This document shows positions 1 to 7,069 of a stretch of 7,069 bases of DNA, piece after piece (within the stretch, counting starts at the first letter, position 1; the number at the start of each line of letters is the position of its first letter). The position numbers were made by a program, and so were the translations under genes. Under the pieces are notes generated by a model, which searched no databases, had not been told where the DNA came from, and saw only the letters and a program-made list of their open reading frames with translations. The DNA is from Ignatzschineria sp. (GTDB lineage Bacteria > Pseudomonadota > Gammaproteobacteria > Cardiobacteriales > Wohlfahrtiimonadaceae). The stretch is from contig JASLFU010000044.1 of NCBI GenBank assembly GCA_030150405.1, positions 1 to 7,069 on the forward strand. The letters are read 5' to 3'.

Positions 1-16
1 CAAGCACAAACCAGTT

Positions 17-135
17 TTCCTGGAGACAATAGCAACATGGAACCACCTGATCCCTTTCCGAACTCAGAAGTGAAACGTGTTAGCGCCGATGGTAGTGTGG
101 GAGATCCCATGTGAGAGTAGGTCATTTCCAGGGCT
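17..135 (+). rRNA. rrf: 5S ribosomal RNA, complete
   Basis: This is the 5S rRNA of the large ribosomal subunit and the last gene of an rRNA operon. The sequence shows the highly conserved core CCGAACTCAGAAGTGAAAC at 58-76, followed by the AGCGCCGATGGTAGTGTGGG-type segment at about 82-101 and the GAGAGTAGG segment at about 113-121, all as in E. coli 5S. The ends pair to form helix I: bases 18-26 pair with 125-133, including CCTGG (19-23) with CCAGG (128-132). Ends were set by analogy with the E. coli molecule, giving about 119 nt; either end could be off by one to three bases. Bases 1-16 are the end of the upstream 23S-5S spacer; the 23S gene lies outside the window. Confidence 0.95.
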
Positions 136-142
136 AAACAAC

Positions 143-176
143 AGCCTCTTGATCATTAGGTCAAGAGGCTTTTTTT
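143..176 (+). terminator. Intrinsic terminator of the rRNA operon
   Basis: A perfect 10-bp stem (AGCCTCTTGA at 143-152 with TCAAGAGGCT at 161-170) has an 8-base loop and runs straight into a tract of seven T (170-176). It begins seven bases after the 5S 3' end. This is a classical Rho-independent terminator and should largely separate rRNA transcription from the downstream recBD genes. Confidence 0.93.
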
Positions 177-263
177 ATGGGAAAAAAAGAAGAGAGCAAA
201 ACGTAATTAGTTAAAGTAAAAAAGAGTACTTCTTTTCTATCCGCAGGAAAACCTATATTCCTT

Positions 264-269
264 TATAAT
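264..269 (+). promoter_or_regulatory. Possible -10 element of a recBD promoter
   Basis: TATAAT at 264-269 is an exact match to the sigma-70 -10 consensus, in the 150-base AT-rich gap between the rRNA terminator and recB. Transcription would begin near 276 and leave a leader of about 50 bases before the TTG start. No convincing TTGACA-like hexamer lies 16-18 bases upstream (the sequence there is around CCGCAG), and there is no TG extended -10. In AT-rich DNA such a hexamer can arise by chance. A promoter is expected somewhere in 177-326 because of the strong terminator upstream. I see nothing else in this gap: no tRNA, no small gene with a credible start, and no recognisable operator. Confidence 0.35.
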
Positions 270-306
270 AGATACCCATACCAAGACAGTTGAATTACTT
301 ATTATA

Positions 307-323
307 AATAGGGTGGACCTATT
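307..323 (+). promoter_or_regulatory. recB ribosome binding site within a small hairpin
   Basis: A perfect 6-bp inverted repeat, AATAGG (307-312) and CCTATT (318-323), encloses a 5-base loop GTGGA (313-317). The Shine-Dalgarno-like GGTGGA at 312-317 therefore sits mostly in the loop, 9 bases before the TTG at 327. The spacing supports TTG as a start. Whether the hairpin forms or affects translation is inference; the stem is short and AT-rich. Confidence 0.4.
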
Positions 324-326
324 AGA

Positions 327-3300
327 TTGCGGATAGATATGAACCAATATGACTCCCCTTTAGAACTCAGTTTAGAAAAAAGTCACTCTTACCCGGAACT
401 CGAGCCCATCAGAGAGCCTATTATAGGAAATATGGTGATTGAAGCTTCGGCGGGTACGGGGAAAACGTTCACTATTACCACATTATTGCTACGTCTTCTT
501 TTAGGGCTTAATTCAGATCAGAAAGCGCCTTTAAAATTAGAAGAGATCTTAATCGTTACGTTTACGAATGCTGCAACAGCAGAACTTAAAGAGCGTATTT
601 TTAAGCGTATTATCGATCTTAAGCGAGCTATTTTAGGACAAGGGGAAAGTGATCCGGTTCTTGATGCGTTGATCGAGGAGATTAAAAACTTATCTAAATC
701 AGAAGAGGGGGGTGAGGGCGTAGAGGGTACAGATGCAGACATTACCTCTAGGCTTGAAGAGGCTGTGAATCTTCTAGTGATGGCGGAACGCTCCATTGAC
801 CAAGCCTCTATCTTTACGATTCATGGTTTTTCACAAAGATTACTTAAAGAGAATGCGCTCAATATGGGGCGAGATTTTCAATTTGAGATTGCGGAGAACG
901 CAGAGGAGATTATCAGAGAAGCACTCTACTACTTCTGGCGTCAAGAGTGTTATCCCCTTAGCCGATCTCAGGCGAATATTATTTTGGAGTATTTTCACGC
1001 TCCTGAGTCGCCTTATCTAAATTCCCATAGCTTAAGGAGAATGATCCAGCCTTTTTTACAAGATCCAGATCTTATAGAGCGTGAGCGCTTTGCCGAAGTT
1101 AGCGGGCTTGAAGAGTTATTAACTCATCAACATAATTTGATTGAAGAGTTAAAAAAAGATTGGTTAACGTATTTTCCTTATACTGCCTTTGAAGATTTAG
1201 TTAAAACTACAGGGCTGAATGGGCGATCTTATCGTCAAGATTGGATGAAAAAATGGCATGAGGAGATGACCGAGTGGGCGACCTCTACTCTTTTTTCACC
1301 CCCAAAGAGTATAGAGAAGTTTCATTATCATTACTTGGAGAGCCGTTTAAAAGAGGGAGGCGACCTCTCCCGGGCCCCCGAAGAATTACGTGAACTATTT
1401 CAGGCCTTTGAAGAGATAGATACCTTACCGATCGTTGCGATTCATTATGCAGCGTGGAAGGTGATTCAACACGCAAGGGTGCTTAAGCAAGAGGCTCAGC
1501 TTTTAGGATTTGATGATATCTTGCAAGAGTTGAAGATTCGTCTTGATGGAGCGAGTGAGGAGCTTATAAAAGCTATTCAGAGCCGCTATCGAGCAGTGAT
1601 GATTGATGAGTTTCAGGATACGGATCGTAAGCAGCTCTCTATTTTCTATAAGCTCTTTTTTGATGCCCCTGAGATCCCTTTTATTATGATTGGAGACCCT
1701 AAACAATCGATCTATCGTTTTCGGGGGGCTGATATTAATGCTTATCTTAGCGCTAAACAGGCAGCAGAAAAGGTACGAACGCTCAGTACAAATTATCGAT
1801 CTGCAAGCCGAGTGATTGAGAGCGTCAATCAACTTTTTACTGTTGCTGGGAAAGGGGCGGAGACTTTTCTTCATAAAGATATCCCTTTTATAGAGATCTC
1901 ATCACCGGCTAAAGCGAAGGAGATTGAGTTATTTTATGATTTACCAGAAAAAGATCTCTTTTCTCAAGAAGATCTTGGGGGCTTAACGTTTTTAAACTTT
2001 AAAGCGGGAGAGGAGGAGCTTACTGTTCCTAAAAAAGGGGAGCCTTATGTTAATCGAGAAAATTTTAAAAATGCTGTTGCTGAGCGCGCAGCGCTAGAGG
2101 TTAAAAAGCTTCTTATCTATGGCCGATTGAGGGAAGGAGATCTGATTCGTCCTGTGGAGTCGGGCGATATTACCTTTTTAGTTCGGGGACATTCTGATGC
2201 AGAGCTTATTCTCTCCGTGCTTAAAAAAGCGGGCTTAAATGCGGTCTATCTTTCTGAAAAGCGCTCGGTATTTGATCCGGAAGTTTCCATTGTTAGCGAT
2301 CTTCATCTCTTTTTACGGAGCTTAATTTATCGTCAAGACCGAGCACTATTGATGCGCTCTTTAAGCACGATTCTTTATGGTCTCTCTATTGAGGAATATC
2401 AGGCCTTACAGGAAGATGCAGCAGGGCTAGAAGAGCTTCTTGAGGAGCGAAATTATTTACGCTTAATTTGGCGTAAGCATGGGATTTTAGCGATGATTCG
2501 CACCTTTATTGTTCAGCAGGATCGCTTAGCAAAGTTAAGAGCCTTAGAAGATGGCGAACGTTTAGTGAGCGATCTTTTCCATCTTGGTGAGCTTTTACAG
2601 GCGCAAAAGATCAGCACAAAAGAGGGACTACTTGCATGGTTAGAAGAGCAGATGGAGTCTGGGCGGGAGGATGTTGCGACTTTACGGCTTGAGAGTGATT
2701 TTAAAACTATTCAGGTGATGACCTATCATAAATCTAAGGGTTTGGAGTTCCCCATTGTCTTTATCCCATTTGCTTTAAGAAATCCTGTTGCGGAGACTGA
2801 GGGAATTTATGAATTTTCAGTAGAGAATCCAACTACGGGTAGGGAAGAGAGCTATCGGAAATATCTCTTTAAAGAGGAAGCGGATGAAACGGCGAAGAGT
2901 TATTTTATTCGGGAACAATTAGCCGAAGAGATTCGGTTTCTTTATGTGGCTTTAACCCGAGCAAAATATCATAATTTTGTGGGTTTTACTCTTGATTATA
3001 AGGCGAGTGACTATCCTAAATCGGCACTTGGACATCTATTGCCGGTGCATGAAAAACCAGAACTTTTAGAAGATCTTTGCGAAAGTGGTGTTGTACGCAA
3101 TCTCACCTTTACTTCAATAGATTTAGCTAAAGAGATGCAGCATGAAAATATGGAGCTTTTAAAGCAGGAAGAGGCTGAAAAGAGCACTTTAAAAGCAGCC
3201 ATATTTACTGGGGATACAGAGACTATTTGGCGTTTTACCAGCTTCTCTCACCTCTCTTATAATGCCAATACTCCCTATTTTATTCCTGAAAAGCAGGATG

Positions 3301-4130
3301 AAAAGGAGTTTGAAGATGAAGAGTTACCCCATCTTTCTGATGAAGAGAGGGTAGGGAGCCTCTTTCCTAAAGGGGCGATGACGGGGAATTTTATTCACGC
3401 TCTTTTAGAGAATTACGCCCCCGATGAATTACAAAATAGAGAGCTTCTCTCTTTAGAATTAGAGCGAAATTTCTCTGCCTTTGTTCCCGAAGCTGATTTT
3501 CCCGCGTTGCTAGATGAATTAACTGAATGGTTAAATAATATTTTAGAGGCAGATTTAGCGCTTGAAGATCGTCATATTCCCCCCTTAAGGGAGATTCTAA
3601 GTGGCGAGCGACATATTAATGAATTGGAGTTTATCTTTCCCGTACGCGAGAGACTCACTCCCGATGCCTTAAGCGCCCTTGTGCAGGAGAATCTGCCTCG
3701 AGAGAGTAATGAAACATTAAGCTTTGATCAACTTAAGGGAATGTTGCGAGGATTTATCGATCTCACATTTGAGCATAATGGACAATTTTTTGTAGTGGAC
3801 TATAAATCAAATTATCTTGGGCCTACACCTGCCTCCTATCGATTATCTGAGATGGAGCGTTCAATTAAACATGCCCATTACGATCTGCAATATCTTATCT
3901 ATACCGTAGCTTTGGTGAAGTTTTTAGAGATTCAGTTACCCAATTTTGATTATGCTCGAGATTTTGGGGGTGTCTATTATCTCTATTTGCGGGGAATGCA
4001 AGCGGGGCAAAAGAGCGGGGTTTACTATACTAAGCCTGATGAGACCTTAATTAATCGGTTAAGATCGCTTTTTGATGAGGGAGTTGAAGAGAGTCCATTA
4101 TTCGCCAAAAGATTAGGGGGAGAGTTATAG
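327..4130 (+). CDS. recB: Exodeoxyribonuclease V subunit beta, RecB helicase-nuclease
   Basis: RecB is the 3'-5' DNA helicase and only nuclease subunit of cytoplasmic RecBCD, which resects double-strand ends and loads RecA. The 1267-residue product shows the full SF1A (UvrD/Rep-like) motif set: Walker A EASAGTGKT (39-47, Lys46), Ia TFTNAATAELKERI, FTIHGF, II DEFQDTD (427-433), III GDPKQSIYRFRGAD (456-469), IV NYRS (489-492), V TYHKSKGLEF (799-808) and VI LYVALTRAK (872-880). The C-terminal nuclease domain keeps the catalytic set His1024 (GNFIHALLE), Asp1145 (GFIDL), Asp1158 and Lys1160 (VVDYKSN). The 13-residue gap between the two Asp matches E. coli D1067/D1080. It is somewhat longer than E. 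coli RecB (1180), partly through an acidic Gly/Glu insertion near 125-138 and a charged linker near 988-1009. The start is TTG with a modest RBS; ATG at 339 (codon 5) is the alternative. RecD follows after one base; recC is not adjacent. Confidence 0.97.
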   Translation: MRIDMNQYDSPLELSLEKSHSYPELEPIREPIIGNMVIEASAGTGKTFTITTLLLRLLLGLNSDQKAPLKLEEILIVTFTNAATAELKERIFKRIIDLKRAILGQGESDPVLDALIEEIKNLSKSEEGGEGVEGTDADITSRLEEAVNLLVMAERSIDQASIFTIHGFSQRLLKENALNMGRDFQFEIAENAEEIIREALYYFWRQECYPLSRSQANIILEYFHAPESPYLNSHSLRRMIQPFLQDPDLIERERFAEVSGLEELLTHQHNLIEELKKDWLTYFPYTAFEDLVKTTGLNGRSYRQDWMKKWHEEMTEWATSTLFSPPKSIEKFHYHYLESRLKEGGDLSRAPEELRELFQAFEEIDTLPIVAIHYAAWKVIQHARVLKQEAQLLGFDDILQELKIRLDGASEELIKAIQSRYRAVMIDEFQDTDRKQLSIFYKLFFDAPEIPFIMIGDPKQSIYRFRGADINAYLSAKQAAEKVRTLSTNYRSASRVIESVNQLFTVAGKGAETFLHKDIPFIEISSPAKAKEIELFYDLPEKDLFSQEDLGGLTFLNFKAGEEELTVPKKGEPYVNRENFKNAVAERAALEVKKLLIYGRLREGDLIRPVESGDITFLVRGHSDAELILSVLKKAGLNAVYLSEKRSVFDPEVSIVSDLHLFLRSLIYRQDRALLMRSLSTILYGLSIEEYQALQEDAAGLEELLEERNYLRLIWRKHGILAMIRTFIVQQDRLAKLRALEDGERLVSDLFHLGELLQAQKISTKEGLLAWLEEQMESGREDVATLRLESDFKTIQVMTYHKSKGLEFPIVFIPFALRNPVAETEGIYEFSVENPTTGREESYRKYLFKEEADETAKSYFIREQLAEEIRFLYVALTRAKYHNFVGFTLDYKASDYPKSALGHLLPVHEKPELLEDLCESGVVRNLTFTSIDLAKEMQHENMELLKQEEAEKSTLKAAIFTGDTETIWRFTSFSHLSYNANTPYFIPEKQDEKEFEDEELPHLSDEERVGSLFPKGAMTGNFIHALLENYAPDELQNRELLSLELERNFSAFVPEADFPALLDELTEWLNNILEADLALEDRHIPPLREILSGERHINELEFIFPVRERLTPDALSALVQENLPRESNETLSFDQLKGMLRGFIDLTFEHNGQFFVVDYKSNYLGPTPASYRLSEMERSIKHAHYDLQYLIYTVALVKFLEIQLPNFDYARDFGGVYYLYLRGMQAGQKSGVYYTKPDETLINRLRSLFDEGVEESPLFAKRLGGEL
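4116..4124 (+). promoter_or_regulatory. recD ribosome binding site inside the end of recB
   Basis: GGGGGAGAG at 4116-4124 lies within the last recB codons, with its GGAG core (4119-4122) 9 bases before the recD ATG. The recB stop TAG (4128-4130) is one base before that ATG. The layout implies translational coupling, which would help make RecB and RecD in matched amounts. Confidence 0.75.
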
Positions 4131-4131
4131 C

Positions 4132-6120
4132 ATGCAGGCATCACTTTTTGATTTTGAGAATATTGAAACTCCTCGAGAGAAGGAAGGAAATTTTATTTCG
4201 TTTAAGGCGTATATTAAGACATTAATTGAGCAGCGAATTTTTAGTGAGCTTGATTACTATTTTGCTGAGCTTTTAACGCGTCATCACATGCCAGAATCTA
4301 TTCCTTATTTTTTTATTACGTTGATGACCAGTCGGGCCTATACCCTGGGGCATACTGTTTTGCCTTTAAGTTACCTCTTAAAGAGTGAGCAATGGTTTAA
4401 AGAGAGTGAAATTCCTGAGAGGGAAGAGATCATTCATACTCTACAACAGTTTTTAAGTAAAGAGGGCTGGGAAAGAGAACTTCAGCGGGGATTAGAGGGT
4501 ATCGAGCCGCCCCTTATTTATGCTCATAACGGAATTTACCTTGAGAAAAACTACCACAATGAGCAGAAAATTATTCATTTTTTTGGAAGAAATAATGTAG
4601 AAAAGTTTACCGTAGAAGAGCTCGATCTATTGCAAAAGAGATTGACCCGTTATTTCGGAGCGATTGATCCTTTTGAAATTGATTGGCAACGGGTAGCGGC
4701 GGCTAATGCTTTAGCGAATCGTATCTCGGTCATTTCAGGGGGGCCCGGAACAGGCAAGACCACAACGGTTTTTAATATCCTCTTAAGTTTGATCGATCTA
4801 CATAATTTTAGACTTGAAGAGCGGGGGCGCATAAAAAATAGTGAGCCGCTCTCTATTCTCTTAACAGCTCCTACGGGAAAGGCTGCAGGGCGCTTAACTG
4901 AATCGATTATGGGGCAGAAAAATCGTTATCAAAATGAGAGTGATATCGCTCCTCAAGCAGAGTTAATTCCGAGCGAAAGCCAGACCTTGCATCGTCTATT
5001 AGGCATTAATGCACTCACAAAAGCTCCCCGTTATCATCGGCATAATCCTTTGCAGTTTGATCTTTTAGTGGTGGATGAAGCTTCGATGATTGATCAGACT
5101 ATGCTCAGCTATCTGATTGAAGCTCTGCCTGCCCAGGGACGCGTGATCTTTTTAGGAGATAAGGATCAACTTGCCTCTGTAGAAGCGGGTTCTATCATGC
5201 ATGAGCTCTGTTATCACGAGAATTATTCATCTGATCATTTAGAGTATTTATCCAAGATTTCGGGGGAGAATCTTACCGAGCAGATGCCCGCTATAAAAGG
5301 GGCTCCTGTCTTTAATTATTTAAGTTTTTTAAAGAAGAGCTACCGTTTTCGGGGGGATTCTGCCTTAGGAAATCTCGCAAAAGTGATTAACAATGAAGGG
5401 GGGCGATATGCTTTTTCAGAACAGAGACGTCTCTTTCATGAGATTTTAGCGTACGATCGCGGGGAGACATTATCGTTAACTTCGTTACCCTTTAAGGAGA
5501 GCTTTCAGGGAGAAATTCGGTCGGCTTATAGGGGGTATCTCTCAGCATTACAGGGGGAGAAGCGGGGGAGCGAATTAGCAGAGAAAATTTTCCCCATTTT
5601 TAATGAAGTAGGGGTGCTCTCTGCTCGTAGAACGGGGGAGTATGGTGCGGTTGCATTAAACGATTTTATTGCAAAAACACTCTTTCCCGGTGCGCAACAT
5701 CAAGAGTTTTATCACGGCTTACCTATTATGATTACTCAAAATAGCCCCCAAAATGGTCTCTTTAACGGGGATATTGGATTAATTCTATTAAGTGAAGAGG
5801 GGAAGTTGCGCGCTTATTTTGAAGGGATAGATGCTCCAAAAATCTTCTCTATCTATGCACTACCTAGTTTTGAGCCAGCCTTTGCAATGACGATTCATAA
5901 ATCTCAAGGGAGTGAATTTCGCCGTGTATTGCTCTTTTTAGGGGAGAAAGGTTCGCCCTTTTTAACTAAAGAGCTCTTTTATACGGGCGTTACACGAGCA
6001 AAAGAGGCGGTAGATATTTACGCTGCAGATTCAGCTATCTTAGCCGCTCTTGTGGGTCGAACGGAGCGTTATAGTTTTATTCATCAAGGATTAGCTCGGT
6101 TGCAGCAGAATCCTTCTTAA
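4132..6120 (+). CDS. recD: Exodeoxyribonuclease V subunit alpha, RecD helicase
   Basis: RecD is the 5'-3' SF1B helicase of RecBCD, moving along the strand opposite to the one tracked by RecB. The 662-residue product begins with a roughly 180-residue N-terminal domain, which in the family contacts RecC. The helicase core follows: Walker A GGPGTGKTT (203-211, Lys209), Ia TAPTGKAA (245-252), Walker B VVDEASMID (313-321), III GDKDQLASVEAGS (from 342), a SYRFRG segment, V MTIHKSQGSEF (586-596) and VI YTGVTRAK (617-624). These match E. coli RecD (608 residues) in order and identity. The extra length is modest and spread out. Lying beside recB marks it as the RecBCD subunit, not the stand-alone RecD2/TraA-like helicase. 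ATG at 4132 has a strong RBS and is the first credible start. No promoter of its own is apparent, so it should be co-transcribed with recB. All ATPase motifs are intact. Confidence 0.97.
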   Translation: MQASLFDFENIETPREKEGNFISFKAYIKTLIEQRIFSELDYYFAELLTRHHMPESIPYFFITLMTSRAYTLGHTVLPLSYLLKSEQWFKESEIPEREEIIHTLQQFLSKEGWERELQRGLEGIEPPLIYAHNGIYLEKNYHNEQKIIHFFGRNNVEKFTVEELDLLQKRLTRYFGAIDPFEIDWQRVAAANALANRISVISGGPGTGKTTTVFNILLSLIDLHNFRLEERGRIKNSEPLSILLTAPTGKAAGRLTESIMGQKNRYQNESDIAPQAELIPSESQTLHRLLGINALTKAPRYHRHNPLQFDLLVVDEASMIDQTMLSYLIEALPAQGRVIFLGDKDQLASVEAGSIMHELCYHENYSSDHLEYLSKISGENLTEQMPAIKGAPVFNYLSFLKKSYRFRGDSALGNLAKVINNEGGRYAFSEQRRLFHEILAYDRGETLSLTSLPFKESFQGEIRSAYRGYLSALQGEKRGSELAEKIFPIFNEVGVLSARRTGEYGAVALNDFIAKTLFPGAQHQEFYHGLPIMITQNSPQNGLFNGDIGLILLSEEGKLRAYFEGIDAPKIFSIYALPSFEPAFAMTIHKSQGSEFRRVLLFLGEKGSPFLTKELFYTGVTRAKEAVDIYAADSAILAALVGRTERYSFIHQGLARLQQNPS

Positions 6121-6142
6121 TTGTTTATAGATCTAAAGATAG

Positions 6143-6180
6143 AAAAAGCCCCCGAGGTATTTAGCTTCGGGGGCTTTTTT
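6143..6180. terminator. Bidirectional intrinsic terminator between recD and leuS
   Basis: GCCCCCGA (6148-6155) pairs perfectly with TCGGGGGC (6167-6174), and the stem can extend inward by G-T and G-C pairs (6156-6166, 6157-6165) around a 7-base loop. On the + strand it is followed by six T (6175-6180), ending recBD transcription. On the - strand the five A at 6143-6147 become a T tract, ending leuS. The site lies 22 bases after the recD stop and 27 bases beyond the leuS stop, as expected for convergent genes sharing one hairpin. Confidence 0.92.
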
Positions 6181-6207
6181 ATATGTTGCAATTATGCTTT
6201 GAGGGGC

Positions 6208-7069
6208 TTAGTTAGCCACAATATTTACTAAGCGATTCGGCACGACAATGATGCGGCGAATTTCACCTTCAATAAACTTCTGGGCATTCTCATTCGCTTT
6301 TGCCGCTGCCTCAATCTCCTCTTTAGTTGCAGAAGCAGGAACAATGACTTCGCCACGGAGTTTTCCGTTAACTTGCACCATATATTTTACTTCATCTGCA
6401 ATTAGCGCTTTTTCATCCACTTCAGGAAGGGGATGATTTAAGATATCGTCGCCAAAAAGCTTCGTCCAGATGGTATGTACAATGTGTGGCACAATCGGGC
6501 TGAGAAGGCGAAGCATAATAGAGAAGCCTTCACGTTTAACCGCTGCCTCATCTTGAGAATCTTTCAATTTAGAAAGTGCGTTAAGCATAATCATGTTGGC
6601 AGAGATCACCGTATTGAAGTGGAAGCGCTCATAGTCAAAGAGTGCTTTTTTGAGCTCCTGATGAATCTCACGGCGAGTATCTTTGGCTTCTTTTGCTTCC
6701 ACCTTAGTGGCATCGAGAGAGGCATCTTTTAAGATCTCTTGATTCTCATAAGCAAAGGTCCAGAGACGGCGTAAGAAACGTTCAGCCCCCTCTAAACCTG
6801 AGGCAGACCACTCAAGGGATTGCTCAGGTGGTGAGGTAAACATCATAAAGAGACGGGAGACATCCGCCCCATATTTGGAGACAATCTCTTCAGGGTCAAC
6901 ACCGTTATTCTTCGATTTCCCCATCTTTTGGATGCCGTAATAGGTCACCGGTTTTCCATCTGCTTTAAGGATATACTCTTTCTCCCCCTCTTTTTCGCGC
7001 ACTTCAAGCTCATCAATATTGAACCATTCATACCCTTTTGAAGAGTGACGATAGAAGGAGGGAGATACC
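6208..7069 (-). CDS. leuS: Leucyl-tRNA synthetase, C-terminal part (5' end outside window)
   Basis: LeuRS is a class I aminoacyl-tRNA synthetase that charges tRNA-Leu with leucine at the cost of ATP in the cytoplasm. The window holds the last 286 codons plus the TAA stop (6208-6210); the frame stays open to the right edge, so an internal GTG near 7002 is not the start. The segment begins with FYRHSSKGYEWFN, matching the E. coli YYRHSDSKGYEWYN region. It continues with the ATP-binding loop KMGKSKNNGVDPEEIV (KMGKS at 6913-6927), YGADVSRLFMMFTSPPEQSLEW, the helical anticodon-binding domain (FNTVISANMIMLNALSKL and LSPIVPHIVHTIW) and the C-terminal domain (VQVNGKLRGEVIVPASATKEEI, ending NRLVNIVAN). 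The family is about 860 residues, so roughly two thirds, including the HIGH motif and CP1 editing domain, lies outside. The third residue of the usual KMSKS is Gly here. The gene converges on recD. Confidence 0.97.
   Translation of the reverse strand, partial: VSPSFYRHSSKGYEWFNIDELEVREKEGEKEYILKADGKPVTYYGIQKMGKSKNNGVDPEEIVSKYGADVSRLFMMFTSPPEQSLEWSASGLEGAERFLRRLWTFAYENQEILKDASLDATKVEAKEAKDTRREIHQELKKALFDYERFHFNTVISANMIMLNALSKLKDSQDEAAVKREGFSIMLRLLSPIVPHIVHTIWTKLFGDDILNHPLPEVDEKALIADEVKYMVQVNGKLRGEVIVPASATKEEIEAAAKANENAQKFIEGEIRRIIVVPNRLVNIVAN

Noticed and set aside
290..308. TTGAAT (290-295) followed by TATAAA (303-308) as a promoter
   Set aside because: The gap between the two hexamers is only 7 bases, far too short for a sigma-70 -35/-10 pair.
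518..1874. Open frames on the - strand (518-796, 1285-1476, 1503-1874) and a + strand frame at 796-1020
   Set aside because: They lie entirely inside recB, whose frame is backed by conserved motifs throughout. Their translations show no recognisable domain.
3011..3202. Short - strand open frame
   Set aside because: It is antisense to recB, with no domain-like content.
4650..4832. Short - strand open frame
   Set aside because: It is antisense to the Walker A region of recD; the GPG-rich peptide simply mirrors the G/C-rich P-loop codons.
6248..6732. Two + strand open frames opposite leuS
   Set aside because: They are antisense to clearly conserved LeuS coding sequence.
1..7069. Search for CRISPR repeats, insertion sequences, tRNAs, attachment sites and unknown cassettes
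   Set aside because: No regularly spaced repeats, terminal inverted repeats, transposase motifs or tRNA cloverleaf were seen by eye. The window is almost fully accounted for by 5S rRNA, recB, recD and leuS.

Overview
The window is an ordinary chromosomal stretch from a gammaproteobacterium of moderate to low GC content. Three things support this: a 5S rRNA close to the E. coli sequence; a RecBCD-type (not AddAB-type) recB-recD pair; and a leuS 3' end that aligns well, from memory, with E. coli LeuS. AT-rich third codon positions (TTA leucine, AAA lysine, ATT isoleucine) and these protein features would fit lineages such as the Cardiobacteriales or Ignatzschineria/Wohlfahrtiimonas group. That placement is a guess, not a determination.

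Layout, left to right. Bases 1-176 are the end of a ribosomal RNA operon: the last bases of the 23S-5S spacer, a complete 5S rRNA, and a strong intrinsic terminator. Bases 177-326 are an AT-rich intergenic gap holding a possible -10 element and a small hairpin around the ribosome binding site of the next gene. Bases 327-6120 are recB and recD, both on the + strand, separated by one base and clearly translated as a unit. A bidirectional hairpin terminator follows, shared with leuS, which converges from the right on the - strand. Only the C-terminal 286 codons of leuS are in the window.

RecB (3'-5' SF1A helicase plus C-terminal nuclease) and RecD (5'-3' SF1B helicase) are two of the three subunits of exonuclease V, which processes double-strand DNA ends for RecA-dependent recombination. 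The third subunit, RecC, and the ptrA gene found between recC and recB in E. coli, are not present; recB lies directly behind the rRNA operon. All helicase motifs and the nuclease catalytic residues of RecB, and the helicase motifs of RecD, are intact, so both look functional.

I found no mobile element, CRISPR array, tRNA, prophage or unknown gene cassette, and no evidence of a previously undescribed system. The points worth a second look are modest: the separation of recBD from recC, a KMGKS variant of the LeuS KMSKS loop, the TTG start and RBS hairpin of recB, and an acidic insertion in RecB.
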